From assembly GCF_041438805.1 (NCBI RefSeq), contig NZ_CP109190.1:1364001-1428000 (forward strand): 64,000 nucleotides of DNA, given 5' to 3'. Of this stretch, positions 56,044 to 64,000 are shown piece by piece (position 1 is the first letter of the stretch; every line of letters begins with the position of its first letter). The translations under genes and the position numbers were made by a program. The notes under the pieces were generated by a model. That model had not been told where the DNA came from, made no database searches, and was given only the letters and a program-made list of their open reading frames with translations. The stretch comes from Streptomyces sp. NBC_01707 (GTDB lineage: Bacteria; Actinomycetota; Actinomycetes; Streptomycetales; Streptomycetaceae).

Positions 56044-57153
56044 TCATAGGCCCACGATGACCAGAGCGGTGTCGTCGGTGGCGCCGCCGGGCGGGAGAAG
56101 GTCCGCCAGCAGGGCGTCGGCGAGGTTTTCGAGGTCGGCTCCATGGTGGCGGGCCAGGGAGTCGGCGAGCCGCGCGAGGCCGTTGTCGATGTCTTCGCGG
56201 CGGCGTTCGATCAGGCCGTCGGTGTACAGCACGAGGACGGCGCCCTCGGTGAAGGGCTCGATCGCCTGGGGCCGAGGGACGTGTTCGGGGCGGGCACCGA
56301 GTGGGGGGTCGGTGGCCCGGTCGAGGAACTCGACGGTTCCGTCGATGTGCACGAGGGCCGGTGGCGGATGGCCGGCGCTGCTGTAGGTGATGGTGCGGGC
56401 GTCCCAGTCGACGAACGTGTTGGCCACTGTGGTGTTCTCGGCGCCGTCGATGGAGCGGGCGTACAGCCCGAGGACTTCCAAAGCTCGGGCAGGGCCGTCG
56501 ACGACGCGAAAGGCGGCGCTGAGCGCGCTGCGCAGTTGTCCCATGACACCGGCCGCGGACAGGCCTTTGCCGACCACGTCGCCGACGGCGACCGCGACAC
56601 GGTCGCCGGACAGGTCGACCATGTCGTACCAGTCGCCACACACATTCAGCGCGCCGACAGCGGGTCGGTAGCGTACCGCCGCCTCGTGGCGCCCGACCGG
56701 CCGCGGAGGCGGCAGCATCGCCTCCTGCAGGCTCAGGGCGACTTCGCGGGCGCGGATGAGTTCGGTGACCTCCTCCACCCGGTGCAACAGCAGGACCACC
56801 CGGCCGTCCGGACCGAAGACGGGCGCGTTGGTCAGGTTGAAGTACCGCTCGTCGCTCACCCCGGACCTGTCGGGGTCCTCCATGTCGACGCGCTGCAGTC
56901 CGGTTTCGCGCTCACCGGATTCCGCCACCCGGCGCAAAGACGCCTGGAGGTTCGTCACGAAGGGCCCGGCGGGGTCGTTCGGGTCGGGAACGTCGTCGGA
57001 AAGGTAGTGGCCGATCAACTGCTCGCGGGTGCGGTCCCGCATGCCCAAGAACCCCTCGTTGGCGTCCACGTACAGCATCTGCGGGGTCAGCAGGGCCACC
57101 GCCCCTGGAAGGGCCCGGAACACCGCGGCGTAGTCGATCTCTGGTTCCGTCAC
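56044..57153 (-). CDS. PAS-domain SpoIIE-type PP2C phosphatase
   Basis: Signalling phosphatase of about 369 residues from GTG 57151-57153, a start chosen because the conserved PAS domain begins directly after it. Residues 8-130 are a PAS domain (AVFRALPGAVALLTPQMLYV, FNLTNAPVFGPDGRVVLLLH). The SpoIIE/PP2C domain follows with ALSLQEAMLPPP, CGDWYDMVDLSGDRVAVAVG and DVVGKG supplying metal-binding aspartates. GATDDTALVIVG closes the active site. Such proteins dephosphorylate anti-sigma-factor antagonists in Streptomyces stress and development. No HATPase or GAF domain is fused. Confidence 0.92.
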   Translation of the reverse strand: MTEPEIDYAAVFRALPGAVALLTPQMLYVDANEGFLGMRDRTREQLIGHYLSDDVPDPNDPAGPFVTNLQASLRRVAESGERETGLQRVDMEDPDRSGVSDERYFNLTNAPVFGPDGRVVLLLHRVEEVTELIRAREVALSLQEAMLPPPRPVGRHEAAVRYRPAVGALNVCGDWYDMVDLSGDRVAVAVGDVVGKGLSAAGVMGQLRSALSAAFRVVDGPARALEVLGLYARSIDGAENTTVANTFVDWDARTITYSSAGHPPPALVHIDGTVEFLDRATDPPLGARPEHVPRPQAIEPFTEGAVLVLYTDGLIERRREDIDNGLARLADSLARHHGADLENLADALLADLLPPGGATDDTALVIVGL

Positions 57154-57557
57154 GTCCTGCCCGCCTCGACGCCTTCGCTGGTGTGACTTTTCACGATAGG
57201 AGCGGAACCCGAGACACCGGTGTTCCTCCCACCGATGAGCTGAGCAGGTCACCCGGGCGGCCGCGGCGGTCGGCGGCCGGGGGAAGCGCCCCCGACCGCG
57301 CGCAGATCGCACCCGCCGGTGCTGACACCGCGGCGACCGCTCCGGCTGCGGCGGGCCGGGGCCGCCCGTCGAGGTCGACGACGTCGGCCACAGGAGACAC
57401 CGCGCCACCGCGAGCGTGGACCGCGGCCGCCTGAACACGATCGGTTGCACACCGCTGTCCCGAGTGCTCATGGCCTGCAGCAAGATCTGCGAAGTCGGAG
57501 GAGAGTTAGTTTGGGAAGAGGGAACTGATCCATATCTCCTCGTCCGAGGACGTGCCC
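57154..57557. other. Divergent intergenic region before the MFS exporter gene
   Basis: About 400 bases without a supported gene. The A/G-rich stretch near 57498-57530 is the only departure from local composition and may be part of the exporter promoter. No clear operator is seen. Confidence 0.4.
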
Positions 57558-59852
57558 ATGACTGCGAGGTCCGCCGGATCACGTGCGGCGCGGGGGCGGG
57601 CCGGAGGCGCCGCTGATACCGCCGGCCCGCACTATCAGTGGATCGTGCTGTCCAACACCACGCTGGGTGTTCTGATAGCCACGATCAACGCGTCGATCAT
57701 GCTCATCGCGCTCCCGGACATCTTCCGTGGAATCGGGATCGATCCGCTGAAGCCAGGGAACACGAGTCTGCTGCTGTGGTTGATCACGGGGTACTTGGTG
57801 GTCACAGCGGTGCTCGTGGTCACCTTCGGCCGGATGGGCGACATGTACGGCCGGGTTCGCATGTACAACGCGGGATTCGCCGTCTTCACCGTGTTCTCGG
57901 TGCTCTTGTCGGTGACCTGGATGCATGGCACGGCGGGCGCACTGTGGCTGATCCTGATGCGCGTGGGCCAGGGTGTCGGGGGCGCCATGCTGATGGCCAA
58001 CTCCAATGCGATCATCACCGACGCGTTCCCTGCCGACAGACGCGGCCTGGCGTTGGGACTGAACCAGGTGGCGGGCATCGCCGGCTCGTTCATGGGGCTG
58101 GTGCTCGGAGGGCTCCTCGCCCCGGTGGAGTGGCGCATGGTGTTCCTGCTGTCGGTGCCGATCGGGGTGTTCGGCACGTTCTGGTCGTACCGGAAACTGC
58201 ACGACACGGGCATCCGGCGGCCTGCCCGGCTGGACTGGTGGGGCAATCTGACCTTCGCTGTCGGGCTGATCGCGGTGCTGGCCGGCATCACCTACGGCAT
58301 CCAGCCCTACCGCGGGCACACCATGGGCTGGACCAACCCGTGGGTGCTGTCCGCCCTGATCGGCGGCGTGGTCATGCTGGTGATCTTCGGCATCGTGGAG
58401 ACCCGGGTCACCGAGCCGATGTTCCGGATGAGCTTGTTCCGCATTCGCGCGTTCACCGCCGGGAACCTTGCGAGCCTGCTGTCCGGGATGGGCCGTGGCG
58501 GGCTGATGTTCGTCCTGATCATCTGGCTGCAGGGGATCTGGCTGCCTCGGCACGGCTACAGCTTCACCGAGACCCCGCTGTGGGCGGGCATCTACATGCT
58601 GCCGCTCACCGTCGGGTTCCTGGTGGCCGGGCCCATCTCCGGCTGGCTGTCCGACCGCTTCGGGGCGCGGCCGTTCGCCACCGGCGGCATGCTTGTCGCG
58701 GCGGGTAGCTTCGTGCTGCTGGCGCTGCTCCCGGTCGACTTCCATTACGCGACGTTCGCCGCGATCCTCCTGCTCAACGGAATCGGCATGGGACTGTTCG
58801 CTTCCCCGAACCGGGCCGGGATCATGAACAGCCTGCCCGCGGACCAGCGTGGGGTGGGCGGCGGCATGAGCACCACCTTCCAGAACTCTGCGCTGGTGCT
58901 GTCCATCGGGGTGTTCTTCAGCCTGATCGTCCTCGGTCTGGCCGGCACCCTGCCGCACGCCCTGTCCAGCGGCCTCGTCGCCCAGGGAGTCCCCGCCGAC
59001 GACGCGGACCGGCTGTCCGCCCTGCCCCCGGTCTCGGTCGTGTTCGCCTCGTTGCTGGGCTACAACCCGGTCCAGACGCTGCTCGGCCCGAATGTGCTGG
59101 ATCAGCTTCCGGCGAGCAACGCGGCCTACCTGACCGGCCGTGGCTTCTTCCCCGCCCTGATCTCCGGGCCGTTCGCCAACGGTCTGGACGCCGCGTTCAT
59201 TTTCGCAATCGCGGCCTGCCTCGTCGCCGCTGTCGCCTCCTGGCTGCGCGGTGGCAAATACGTGCACACCGACAAGCCGACCACCGTCGGCACCACGGAC
59301 TACTCCTGCCCGGCACTCCGGGGCCCGGAGGCGGCACATCGCGGCTCCACGACACCGGGCCCGGCAACCGTCCGCGTCGGAACCCGCGGACTCGCCTCGG
59401 ACGCTGCGCACTCCGCACCGCCGTCGGCCGGCCCGGACGCCGCTCGCGCCGGTCCGCCCGGGCTGCGGGAAGACCGGCAGGACCCCACCAGGGACTCCAC
59501 CCTCAAGGCATACGCGCTGATCGTCACGGCACATGGCTACCGCCCGGCCACCTACTCGATGACTGCGGGCGACAACGGCCACCCCGCCACCGCGGATACC
59601 GCCCCTCGGACGAACGGACAGATCGCGGGCGTGGTCCGCGCGGCGAGCCCGGACCGCCCACTGCCCGGGGCGGACATAAGCGCCGTCGACGCCACGGGCG
59701 AGGTGGTGGCACACACCACCACCGACCGCGACGGCAGGTTCCGGCTGACCGGCCTGCCCCACCGCCTGTACGCGCTGACCAGGGCCCCGGGCCCCACGGC
59801 ACCGCCGGACGGCGACACCTTGCACCTCACCCTGGACGGCATGCGGTCGTGA
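57558..59852 (+). CDS. DHA2-family MFS exporter with C-terminal carboxypeptidase-regulatory-like domain
   Basis: Proton-driven exporter of 764 residues from ATG 57558 (GAGGAC upstream). Residues 25-560 form a 14-span DHA2 transporter: NTTLGVLIATINASIMLIAL, VTFGRMGDMYGRVRMYNAGF (motif A), ILMRVGQGVGGAMLMANSNA and LALGLNQVAGIAGSFMGLVL (motif C). The remaining 190 residues are soluble. A low-complexity Pro/Ala linker is followed by LKAYALIVTAHGYRPATYSM and QIAGVVRAASPDRPLPGADI. TTTDRDGRFRLTGLPHRLYA is the beta-sandwich signature of CarboxypepD_reg-like domains. This tail is unusual for DHA2 pumps. The drug or metabolite exported is unknown. Confidence 0.92.
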   Translation: MTARSAGSRAARGRAGGAADTAGPHYQWIVLSNTTLGVLIATINASIMLIALPDIFRGIGIDPLKPGNTSLLLWLITGYLVVTAVLVVTFGRMGDMYGRVRMYNAGFAVFTVFSVLLSVTWMHGTAGALWLILMRVGQGVGGAMLMANSNAIITDAFPADRRGLALGLNQVAGIAGSFMGLVLGGLLAPVEWRMVFLLSVPIGVFGTFWSYRKLHDTGIRRPARLDWWGNLTFAVGLIAVLAGITYGIQPYRGHTMGWTNPWVLSALIGGVVMLVIFGIVETRVTEPMFRMSLFRIRAFTAGNLASLLSGMGRGGLMFVLIIWLQGIWLPRHGYSFTETPLWAGIYMLPLTVGFLVAGPISGWLSDRFGARPFATGGMLVAAGSFVLLALLPVDFHYATFAAILLLNGIGMGLFASPNRAGIMNSLPADQRGVGGGMSTTFQNSALVLSIGVFFSLIVLGLAGTLPHALSSGLVAQGVPADDADRLSALPPVSVVFASLLGYNPVQTLLGPNVLDQLPASNAAYLTGRGFFPALISGPFANGLDAAFIFAIAACLVAAVASWLRGGKYVHTDKPTTVGTTDYSCPALRGPEAAHRGSTTPGPATVRVGTRGLASDAAHSAPPSAGPDAARAGPPGLREDRQDPTRDSTLKAYALIVTAHGYRPATYSMTAGDNGHPATADTAPRTNGQIAGVVRAASPDRPLPGADISAVDATGEVVAHTTTDRDGRFRLTGLPHRLYALTRAPGPTAPPDGDTLHLTLDGMRS

Positions 59853-60088
59853 CCGAGCCGAAGCAAGCCCTCGATCGGATCACCGAAATCCTTGGCGTCA
59901 CCGATGGGACTCGACGAGATCGATCGGGGCGCGCACGTGATCGCCGCCGAACTCACCCACCAAGTCGTCCGTGGGCTTCCGTCGACTCCGGTGACCGCGA
60001 AGCCTTCCCAGCCGTGCACACCCGAACTCACCGGCGTCGCCCCCGGATTCCCGGCGCCTGGATCCCACCGGCGATACCGGTCGGCAGG

Positions 60089-61036
60089 TCATGCCTGCGG
60101 TGGGAGACCGTCGTCCACGGGCACGTTCTGCGGGGTCAGCGTGATGCCGGAGTTCCGGGCCTGTTCGAGGATCAAGGTGGCGAAGTCCTCCTCGACGTGC
60201 CCCGCGCCGACGGCACCCGCGACGAGCTGCGCGGTGGCGGCGGCGAGTGGCATCGGGACCTCCAGCTCGCGGGCCACGGACAATCCCAGGTCGAGGTCCT
60301 TACGCAGCAGCGGCATGGTGAACGTCGGTGTGAAGTCCAGGTTCACCAGTGCGGGCGACTTGTAGCGGGTGTAGTCCGAGCCCAGCACGGAGTCGTTGAG
60401 GAATTCCAGGAACGCGGCGCGGCTGACACCGCCCTTTTCTGCGAGGACCGTGATCTCGGCGAGCGACTGGGTGACGACACCGAGGAAGACGTTGTGCGCA
60501 ATCTTGACGAGACGGGCGGCTTCGCCCTCTCCGACGTAGGTAACCCCGCGCCCGAGCAGAGCCAGCAACGGCTCGACCCGGCCGAACACCTCGCGCGAGC
60601 CGGAGACCGCGACCGTCAGCTTGCCTCCAGCGATCACCTTCGGGTTCCCACTCACCGGGGCGGCCAGGAAGTCCGTCCCACGTGTGGCGCATGCGCTACG
60701 GATCAGCGCGGACATCCGGGTGGACACCGTCGAGCTGTCGATCAGCACCCCCGGAGCAGCATCCGGCGAGGTCAGCACCCCGCCGGGACCCGTGGTGACC
60801 GCCTCCAGGTCGGGTGAGGCGGAGACCATGGTGAAGACGACGTCCCGGTCGGACAGGTCGGCCGGCCGGTCGACGAGCGTCCCTCCCCGCTCCGCAAGAG
60901 GTTCGGCCTTGGACCGGGTTCTGTTGTAGACGGCTACGTCGTGCCCCGCGTCCAGCAGCCGGGCGGCGAGTTGGAAGCCCATGCGGCCGGCACCGACCCA
61001 GCCGATCCGAGGGCGCTCCTGGGCGACATACGTCAT
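60089..61036 (-). CDS. NAD(P)-dependent oxidoreductase, 3-hydroxyisobutyrate dehydrogenase family
   Basis: Beta-hydroxyacid dehydrogenase of 315 residues. The Rossmann motif is GWVGAGRMGFQLAARLLDAG at residues 13-32. The substrate-binding DSSTVSTRMSALIR and PVSGNPKVIAGGKLTVAVSG follow. The catalytic Lys lies in LVKIAHNVFLGVVTQSLAEI near residue 175. The C-terminal helical domain has LRKDLDLGLSVARELEVPMP. Known members oxidise 3-hydroxyisobutyrate, reduce tartronate semialdehyde or act on related acids. It lies 144 bases downstream of an SDR gene on the same strand, suggesting a small catabolic pair. Confidence 0.93.
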   Translation of the reverse strand: MTYVAQERPRIGWVGAGRMGFQLAARLLDAGHDVAVYNRTRSKAEPLAERGGTLVDRPADLSDRDVVFTMVSASPDLEAVTTGPGGVLTSPDAAPGVLIDSSTVSTRMSALIRSACATRGTDFLAAPVSGNPKVIAGGKLTVAVSGSREVFGRVEPLLALLGRGVTYVGEGEAARLVKIAHNVFLGVVTQSLAEITVLAEKGGVSRAAFLEFLNDSVLGSDYTRYKSPALVNLDFTPTFTMPLLRKDLDLGLSVARELEVPMPLAAATAQLVAGAVGAGHVEEDFATLILEQARNSGITLTPQNVPVDDGLPPQA

Positions 61037-61180
61037 TCCTCCACCTCAATCCTGGGAGTCGGCATCCGCTGCATGGGCACCGCCGCCCTGCCTGACGCTG
61101 TGACGCCCGAACTCCCCCGGCAGGACATGGTGAGGTCCCCGACCGCCTGACACTGCATCGCACGGTCCTGCCTTCCTGGG

Positions 61181-61948
61181 TCAGAACCAGCCACCGTCGG
61201 CCTGGATGGTCCGTCCGGTGATGAACGAGGCATCGTCCGACACCAGGAACGAGACGACCGCGGCGATTTCGGCGGGGTCGGCCATCCGACCGAGTGAGCT
61301 GGCGGTGCGGACAAGGGTGTGGAAATCGGTGTCGACGTCGGGATGGACGTAGTGGGAGGCCGCGTGAGCGGACATGTCGGTGACGGTACCCCCGGGCGCG
61401 ACGGCGTTGATGGTGATGCCGCGCCGACCGAGTTCGGGGCTGAGGTTGAGCGCGATGCATTCGACCGCGGCCTTACTCGACGCATAAACGGCGTGGTAGA
61501 AGACCGCCTTGTGGGCGCTCTCCGATGATGTCAGTACGATCCTCCCCCCTTCGCCCATATGCCGTGCGGCGCTCTGTACGGCGAAGAACTGGGCTCGTGC
61601 GTTGATGGCGAAAACACGGTCGAAGTCGGCGGGGGTGACGTCGTCCAGCTTGCCGAAGTACTCGATCCCGGCGTTGCTGACCAGGATGTCGAGCCCGCCG
61701 AGCGCTTCGGCGGACTCATCCACCAGGCGCCGGATCTGGTCCGGTTCGCTGACGTCCGCCTTGAGCGCGACCGCACGACGGCCGACGGCGGTGATCTCGG
61801 CGGCCAGCGCTTCGGCCGCATCGCCGCTGCTGCGGTAGTTGATCGCCACGTCCGCCCCGTCAGCGGCGAGCCTGCGCGCCACAGCCGCACCGATCCCGCG
61901 TGCGCCACCGGTGACCAGGGCCTTCCTGCCTGTCAGCCTTCCGCTCAT
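61181..61948 (-). CDS. SDR-family dehydrogenase (FabG/glucose dehydrogenase type)
   Basis: Short-chain dehydrogenase of about 255 residues from the ATG that begins MSGRLTGRKALVTGGARGIG. The TGxxxGIG nucleotide loop is at residues 14-20, the NAG motif at about residue 90 (LVSNAGIEYFG), the Ser at about 140 (IVLTSSESAH) and YxxxK at YASSK (about residue 156). VAPGGTVTDMSAHAASHYVH follows. Acidic and basic residues after strand 2 (NYRSSGDAAE) suggest NADP preference. Substrate unknown, though a sugar or 3-oxoacyl compound is usual. It is probably co-transcribed with the following dehydrogenase. Confidence 0.93.
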   Translation of the reverse strand: MSGRLTGRKALVTGGARGIGAAVARRLAADGADVAINYRSSGDAAEALAAEITAVGRRAVALKADVSEPDQIRRLVDESAEALGGLDILVSNAGIEYFGKLDDVTPADFDRVFAINARAQFFAVQSAARHMGEGGRIVLTSSESAHKAVFYHAVYASSKAAVECIALNLSPELGRRGITINAVAPGGTVTDMSAHAASHYVHPDVDTDFHTLVRTASSLGRMADPAEIAAVVSFLVSDDASFITGRTIQADGGWF

Positions 61949-62395
61949 CGGTCTTCTCCCGTCCACGGGATCCGGCGGTCATGCCGAATACGGGTTACGC
62001 GGCCTGTCCCGGAACTCACGGCAGCAGAAGGCTTCTTCACCTCGCGTGCGCGGTCGAGGACTGCGGTGATCGTCCTCGTCACGGTGCGCGTCCTCGTTCA
62101 CGGGGTTGTCCGCACCACAATCGCCCCGGCCCGGGCACCGGCGCCACTCGGAGCAAAGTCCGGCCCCGGGTCGCACCCGCCGGTCCGGCACCCGTTCACA
62201 ATGCCTTCGACCACCGACGATCCGCACGCGGACAACGCGAGATGCGACCCTCCGACGAGACGCTCGGTCCCCGACCACCGCGCGTGGGAGCCCTCCGCTC
62301 CTCACCTGTGCGACGGCAGTCCGGACGGGTGAATCCGGGGAAGCCGCTGAACGTCCGTCCCTGCTTCAGGTCGGCGCCGGAAGCGACGGCCGAGG
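61949..62395. other. Intergenic stretch
   Basis: About 445 bases between two minus-strand genes. It should contain the promoter of the SDR gene. No terminator, palindrome or gene remnant was recognised. Confidence 0.4.
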
Positions 62396-63637
62396 TCAGG
62401 CGCCTGCTCGCGCCTGGCGGCGGCAACCGCTGTGCCGCGCTCCTTGATCCTTCTCGGTGGTAACGGCGGAGGCGGACAGGAGCGTCGCAGCGGCGAGGCT
62501 GCCCCAGAGGGCGGCCGGGCCGTGAGGTGCGAGAGTGGTGATGACCGCCGGGGAGACGGCGAGGCCGAAGCCCGTGGAGAGCTGGAAGCGGGCGAGTGCG
62601 CGTCCCAGGACATGGGCGGGGGCGAGGGCGGTGACGAGGGCGGTGGCGCTGCCGGCATAGATGATCTCGCCGATGGTGCAGACCACGGACACCGTGGCGA
62701 CGGCCGGGCCGCTCCAGCCGTGTCCCAGTGAGGTGGCCGCGAGGAAGCCGAGGTAGGACGCGGCTAGTACCACGCCGGCGAGTGCCAGCACGGACCGGCG
62801 GGAGAAGCGGGACATCAGAACGGTGACTGGCACCTGCAGGGTGACCACCAGCACCGTGTTGGTCACGAAGATGGCCCCCGCCCATACCGGGGGTGCGTGC
62901 ATCTGCGTCTGCAGGATCAGAGGGAGCGCGATTTCGGGGACGTTGAGGCAGAAGACGTAGACCACGTTGGCCGCCAGCAGCGCGTACATCCGAGGTGCGG
63001 GCCCGTCGGCCCTGTCCTTGGCCGCGGCAACGGCCGGATGCGCGTGCACGTGGACCGACCACGCCAAGGCCGCCGCAGTGAGGTAGGCGAGCCCGGTGAC
63101 GGCCGCCAGCGCCTGTAATGCGGTGGCGCCGCCCGCCAGGCATACGGTGGCGAGGAGCGCCCCCGCGCCCAGGCCGGCGTTGCGCAGAGCGCGCCCCCCT
63201 GCGAGAGCGGCGTCGCGTTCCCGGCCGTGGGCGACCGTGGCCACGAGAGCTGCGTGGGCGGCCGGCCATGCCTGGTTGCCGATGCCGAGGAAGAGCGCCG
63301 CCGTCGCGAACGGCCAGACGTGCCCCGCCGGGGTGGCCAGCAGCACCACCACGCCCAGCACTCGCACCAGCATCGACGCTGCCACGACCGTGCTGCGTGC
63401 GCCCCGGTCCAGCCATCGGCCCACCGCAGGCATGCACACGAGACCCACGACGACGCCGACCGTCATGGCGATGCCGGTGGTCGGCGCGGACAGCCTCAGC
63501 ACCGTCACCCCGTAGAGCAGCAGAAAGGGCCGCAGCAGGCCGGTGCCGAGCGCGTCCACGGCCAACGCGACGGCATAGCGGGGGCCTCCGGATGCGCGGA
63601 CGAGGGCGCGCGGCTGAATCCTGGTGGTGGTTGCCAT
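62396..63637 (-). CDS. MFS transporter
   Basis: Twelve-span exporter-type MFS protein of 413 residues from ATG 63635-63637 (MATTTRIQPRALVRASGGPR). Motif A reads CMPAVGRWLDRGARSTVVAA near residue 75, and GNQAWPAAHAALVATVAHGR and LRNAGLGAGALLATVCLAGG follow. The C-terminus is short and basic. It is divergent from a DUF5937/ArsR-type regulator gene, an arrangement common for small-molecule exporters and their regulators in Streptomyces. The substrate is unknown. Confidence 0.9.
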   Translation of the reverse strand: MATTTRIQPRALVRASGGPRYAVALAVDALGTGLLRPFLLLYGVTVLRLSAPTTGIAMTVGVVVGLVCMPAVGRWLDRGARSTVVAASMLVRVLGVVVLLATPAGHVWPFATAALFLGIGNQAWPAAHAALVATVAHGRERDAALAGGRALRNAGLGAGALLATVCLAGGATALQALAAVTGLAYLTAAALAWSVHVHAHPAVAAAKDRADGPAPRMYALLAANVVYVFCLNVPEIALPLILQTQMHAPPVWAGAIFVTNTVLVVTLQVPVTVLMSRFSRRSVLALAGVVLAASYLGFLAATSLGHGWSGPAVATVSVVCTIGEIIYAGSATALVTALAPAHVLGRALARFQLSTGFGLAVSPAVITTLAPHGPAALWGSLAAATLLSASAVTTEKDQGARHSGCRRQARAGA

Positions 63638-63736
63638 GGCGGCAACGGTGCGTTCGGCCGCCGGACCGGGCACGTCGGTTGACCGACACCGTCAATCGAC
63701 GTGGTCGTCGGCCATCCGGGCAGTGATGATGAGGGG
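63638..63736. promoter_or_regulatory. Divergent promoter/operator region
   Basis: A 99-base gap between divergent start codons. GTCGGTTGACCGAC (about 63673-63686) is nearly palindromic, and TTGACC within it could be a -35. The adjacent CGTCAATCGACG is another half-site-like element. The winged-helix protein next door may bind here (inference). Confidence 0.45.
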
Positions 63737-64000
63737 GTGACGTTGAGGATCGACATCGGCGGACTGCCGTCCGAGCGACTACGGTTCGCCGCCTCCCCGC
63801 TGGCCGAGCTGACCGCGATGCTGCATGTGCTGGCCGCACCCGGACACCATCCGCAGCTCGCCGGCTGGGCCGAAGATGTCTGGGCCGGGCTGCACCCGGA
63901 GCTGGCCGAGCGGCTCAGGGAGGCGGAGTTCCTCTGGCGTTCCTCACAAGCCGACTTCCTGATCCCCGCCCGACCTCGGCCGACCCTCGCCGCGGAGTTG
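63737..64000 (+). CDS. DUF5937/ArsR-type winged-helix regulator, N-terminal part (cut by window edge)
   Basis: GTG 63737 opens a frame that continues past the window end (88 codons visible). It begins LRIDIGGLPSERLRFAASPL and AELTAMLHVLAAPGHHPQLA then GWAEDVW. This is the N-terminal DUF5937 module of actinobacterial ArsR-family regulators, whose C-terminal winged helix would lie outside. It is divergent from the MFS gene, so local control of that exporter is likely. Confidence 0.82.
   Translation, partial: MTLRIDIGGLPSERLRFAASPLAELTAMLHVLAAPGHHPQLAGWAEDVWAGLHPELAERLREAEFLWRSSQADFLIPARPRPTLAAEL

Noticed and set aside
57579..59825. A 748-codon minus-strand open frame opposite the DHA2 exporter
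   Set aside because: It is His/Gln/Arg-rich shadow sequence, antisense to clear transporter motifs.
59853..60088. A GTG overlapping the exporter stop that could start another gene
   Set aside because: The frame has no family similarity, runs antisense into the dehydrogenase gene, and has no ribosome binding site.

Overview
The window is chromosomal DNA of a Streptomyces or a close relative. The evidence is very high GC with strong third-position GC bias, a Streptomyces subtilisin-inhibitor gene, many secreted polysaccharide hydrolases with actinobacterial signal peptides, and gene families typical of the genus (DUF4032, DUF4395, SpoIIE phosphatase, CtpI-like P-type ATPase). The mix of intact accessory metabolism with many decayed genes and broken insertion sequences suggests a chromosome arm or another flexible region rather than the core. 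No rRNA, tRNA or CRISPR array was recognised.

Layout. (1) 1-5000: a minus-strand pentose-phosphate operon tkt-tal-zwf (zwf leaves the window) with a divergent AraC-type regulator. (2) 5000-22900: a carbohydrate-uptake region. It has a LacI-type regulator next to a near-perfect symmetric lac-type operator, a complete YtfQ/R/T-YjfF-type furanose ABC transporter, a secreted GH62 arabinofuranosidase with a CBM13, a second CUT1 sugar ABC transporter (binding protein plus two permeases, no ATPase) and a fructosamine-kinase-family protein. Between these lie remnants of a GH1 beta-glucosidase, a polyamine-type binding protein, a GH27 alpha-galactosidase, a heparinase II/III-like protein, a TetR regulator and two IS5-type transposases. 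(3) 22900-25500: a PAP2-family membrane protein and a frameshifted DUF4395 gene. (4) 25700-31600: a compact minus-strand operon of a hypothetical protein, an HSP90-family ATPase and a large TPR-like protein. (5) 32100-35200: a broken acetoacetyl-CoA synthetase, an MFS transporter, an ABC ATPase scrap and a hemerythrin protein. (6) 35400-41200: a divergent pair of secreted hydrolases (GH18 chitinase with a DasR-like site upstream, and a GH92 alpha-mannosidase), then a DinB-like protein. (7) 41300-50800: a giant CtpI-like P-type ATPase with a lysine/alanine-rich membrane protein, small hypotheticals, a SulP transporter and a histidine-rich metal-binding protein. (8) 51200-64000: a methyltransferase, a subtilisin inhibitor, a DUF4032 protein, an isochorismatase-like hydrolase, a PAS/SpoIIE phosphatase, a drug-type MFS exporter with an unusual C-terminal domain, two dehydrogenases, and an MFS exporter divergent from a partial DUF5937/ArsR-type regulator.

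How the parts fit. The furanose transporter and the arabinofuranosidase region each carry a GTTCGATATATCGAAC-type palindrome upstream, so release of arabinofuranose from plant polymers and its import look co-regulated. Pentoses taken up this way would enter the pentose-phosphate pathway, for which a transketolase/transaldolase/G6PDH operon lies next door. Chitinase, mannosidase and the second sugar ABC system extend the polymer-scavenging theme. The least explained unit is the HSP90/TPR operon, which resembles a dedicated chaperone plus co-chaperone-like pair.
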